Position numbers and translations under genes: made by a program. Under the pieces are notes generated by a model. That model did no database searches. It was not told the DNA's origin and saw only the letters and a program-made list of their open reading frames with translations. Source: Kordiimonadaceae bacterium (GTDB lineage Bacteria > Pseudomonadota > Alphaproteobacteria > Sphingomonadales > Emcibacteraceae). Taken from it: a stretch of DNA of 36,147 nt. Positions 35,183 through 36,147 of this stretch are shown one piece after another (position 1 is the first letter of the stretch; every line of letters begins with the position of its first letter). The stretch lies in contig JABJKT010000203.1 of NCBI GenBank assembly GCA_018660225.1, positions 1 through 36,147 on the forward strand, given 5' to 3'.

Positions 35183-35230
35183 GTTCATTATGATTTGACA
35201 TATGTTCATATTTTATAATATATCGTTCAT
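35183..35230 (+). promoter_or_regulatory. Three GTTCAT boxes at exact 21-bp spacing (candidate Lrp operator)
   Basis: GTTCAT occurs at 35183-35188, 35204-35209 and 35225-35230, each 21 bases from the next, within AT-rich flanks of the form ATNN-GTTCAT-NAT. Two helix turns between sites would place regulator dimers on the same DNA face, as expected for an Lrp-type oligomer wrapping DNA. The array is between the Lrp gene and the aldehyde dehydrogenase gene and overlaps a plausible promoter. Binding by this Lrp is inferred. Confidence 0.55.
35195..35224 (+). promoter_or_regulatory. Possible sigma-70 promoter of the aldehyde dehydrogenase gene
   Basis: A perfect TTGACA (35195-35200) is followed after 18 bases by TATATC (35219-35224). 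A perfect TATAAT also sits at 35214-35219, but only 13 bases from the -35, which is too close. The elements lie among the GTTCAT boxes, with one box inside the spacer. The leader to the start codon would be about 140 bases. Confidence 0.4.
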
Positions 35231-35368
35231 ATATTCAATTTTTAATAAGAAAATAAATTTAACTCAATAATAATTTAGCATTAGACGATAATTTTATCGA
35301 AACAATAAACATTCGTCACATTTTAAAGAATTTTATACAGACTCAACAATTAAGTAAGGAATATCGAA

Positions 35369-36147
35369 ATGATGAACACTCAAGAAATATACGCAGCACT
35401 CGGACTTAGCGATGCTGATGTTAAAGGCGGCGACCTTAAAGTTTATAGCCCAATTGATGGCGCAGAAATTGCAGCCGTTAAAATGGACACCGTTGCTGGA
35501 ACTGAAGCAAAGATCGCTAAATCAGTAGAAGCCTTTAAAGCATGGCGCAATGTCACAGCCCCTCGCCGCGGTGAACTGGTTCGCATCCTTGGAAACATTC
35601 TTCGTGATAAGAAAGAAGCCCTTGGCTCCCTTGTATCGCTTGAAGCTGGTAAAATTTATCAAGAAGGTCTTGGCGAAGTTCAGGAAATGATTGATATCTG
35701 TGATTACGCCGTTGGCCAAAGCCGTATGCTTCATGGCCTAACCATCGTTTCAGAACGCCCTCTTCATAAAATGCGTGAAATTTGGCAGCCGCTTGGCCCT
35801 GTTGGCATTATCAGTGCCTTTAACTTCCCAGTAGCCGTTTGGTCATGGAATGCTGCCCTTGCTCTTGTGTGTGGTAATTCAACGATTTGGAAATCATCTG
35901 AAAAATCACCGGTTACTGCCCTTGCCTGTCAAAAACTTTTCGATATGGCTTGTGCTGAATTTGGTGATGATGCGCCGGAAAACCTTTCAATTATTCTTAC
36001 AGGTGAACGTGACATTGGTGAAATTCTTGTATCTGATGAGCGCGTGCCGCTTATTTCCGCAACAGGAAGCAGTGCAATGGGTAAAATCGTTGGACAAAAT
36101 GTAGCCGCTCGTTTCGGTAAATCAATTCTTGAACTTGGTGGAAACAA
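35369..36147 (+). CDS. Aldehyde dehydrogenase family protein, ALDH7-like, 5' part only
   Basis: Open frame of 259 codons running off the window end. Translation gives MMNTQEIYAALGL..., then RRGELVRILGNILRDKKEALGSLVSLEAGK, GPVGIISAFNFPVAVWSWNAALALVCGNSTIWKSSEKSP and RVPLISATGSSAMGK, ending in LELGGN where the conserved catalytic-pocket Glu of aldehyde dehydrogenases lies. The catalytic Cys is beyond the window. FNFPVAVWSWN and FGKSILELGGN fit ALDH7 / piperideine-6-carboxylate (aminoadipate semialdehyde) dehydrogenases, which oxidise a lysine-breakdown intermediate with NAD(P)+. The substrate is inferred. Start at 35369 or at the next ATG (35372), with AAGGA upstream. The adjacent Lrp regulator supports an amino-acid catabolism role. 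Confidence 0.85.
   Translation, partial: MMNTQEIYAALGLSDADVKGGDLKVYSPIDGAEIAAVKMDTVAGTEAKIAKSVEAFKAWRNVTAPRRGELVRILGNILRDKKEALGSLVSLEAGKIYQEGLGEVQEMIDICDYAVGQSRMLHGLTIVSERPLHKMREIWQPLGPVGIISAFNFPVAVWSWNAALALVCGNSTIWKSSEKSPVTALACQKLFDMACAEFGDDAPENLSIILTGERDIGEILVSDERVPLISATGSSAMGKIVGQNVAARFGKSILELGGN

Noticed and set aside
35161-35236. The GTTCAT array as a CRISPR or replication-origin iteron set
   Set aside because: Units are only six bases, with 15-base gaps and no spacers of CRISPR size, no cas genes and no replication gene nearby. Operator function fits the neighbours better.

Overview
This 36 kb stretch reads as ordinary chromosome of a moderately AT-rich Gram-negative bacterium, most likely a free-living (perhaps marine) alphaproteobacterium. 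The evidence is a SUV3-type helicase next to an S4-domain protein, a 7Fe ferredoxin and a CarD regulator, a NodT-type outer-membrane factor, and many exported hydrolases and TonB/RND components. The lineage is inferred from gene content only. No rRNA, tRNA, phage, insertion sequence or CRISPR array was seen.

Region 1 (1-3931, minus strand) holds exported hydrolases: a penicillin-acylase-family lipoprotein gene interrupted by an in-frame TAG, and an M14 zinc carboxypeptidase. Region 2 (4084-9647, plus strand) is a likely operon of a DUF547 protein, a DUF4440-like protein, an AAHS-type MFS transporter and a membrane-anchored LytTR regulator, followed by a TonB-dependent receptor gene. The gap before the receptor gene carries two 9-bp direct repeats 21 bp apart, the layout LytTR proteins bind, so the regulator probably controls the receptor. 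Region 3 (9625-13208, minus) is a PhoD-SGNH-reductive-dehalogenase-like operon.

Region 4 (13209-17324, plus) has a long disordered repeat protein whose reading frame extends about 90 codons upstream of its first TTG with no ordinary start codon, a SNase-like protein with altered catalytic residues, and an M48 metalloprotease lipoprotein with a LysM-like tail. Region 5 (17326-19888) has two divergent MFS transporters. Region 6 (19921-25782, minus) is a complete tripartite RND efflux operon (outer-membrane factor, adaptor, pump) with overlapping genes, and a bidirectional terminator separates it from the preceding MFS gene. A degenerate metallophosphatase (25983-26810) lies upstream.

Region 7 (26931-33351, minus) is the conserved-looking information-processing block: SUV3-like helicase, S4 protein, retropepsin-like protease, TetR regulator, TerB, FdxA and CarD. 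CarD ends in a Pro-Glu repeat encoded by a hexamer microsatellite. Region 8 (33380-36147) has a P1/DmpA-type peptidase, an Lrp/AsnC regulator, and the 5' part of an aldehyde dehydrogenase gene that runs off the window. The Lrp-dehydrogenase gap contains three GTTCAT boxes at exact 21-bp intervals around a plausible promoter, which suggests Lrp control of an amino-acid (possibly lysine) degradation gene.

No wholly new system could be demonstrated. The best leads are the two 21-bp-phased operators, the non-canonical start and repeat protein, the degenerate phosphatase, and the amber-interrupted acylase.
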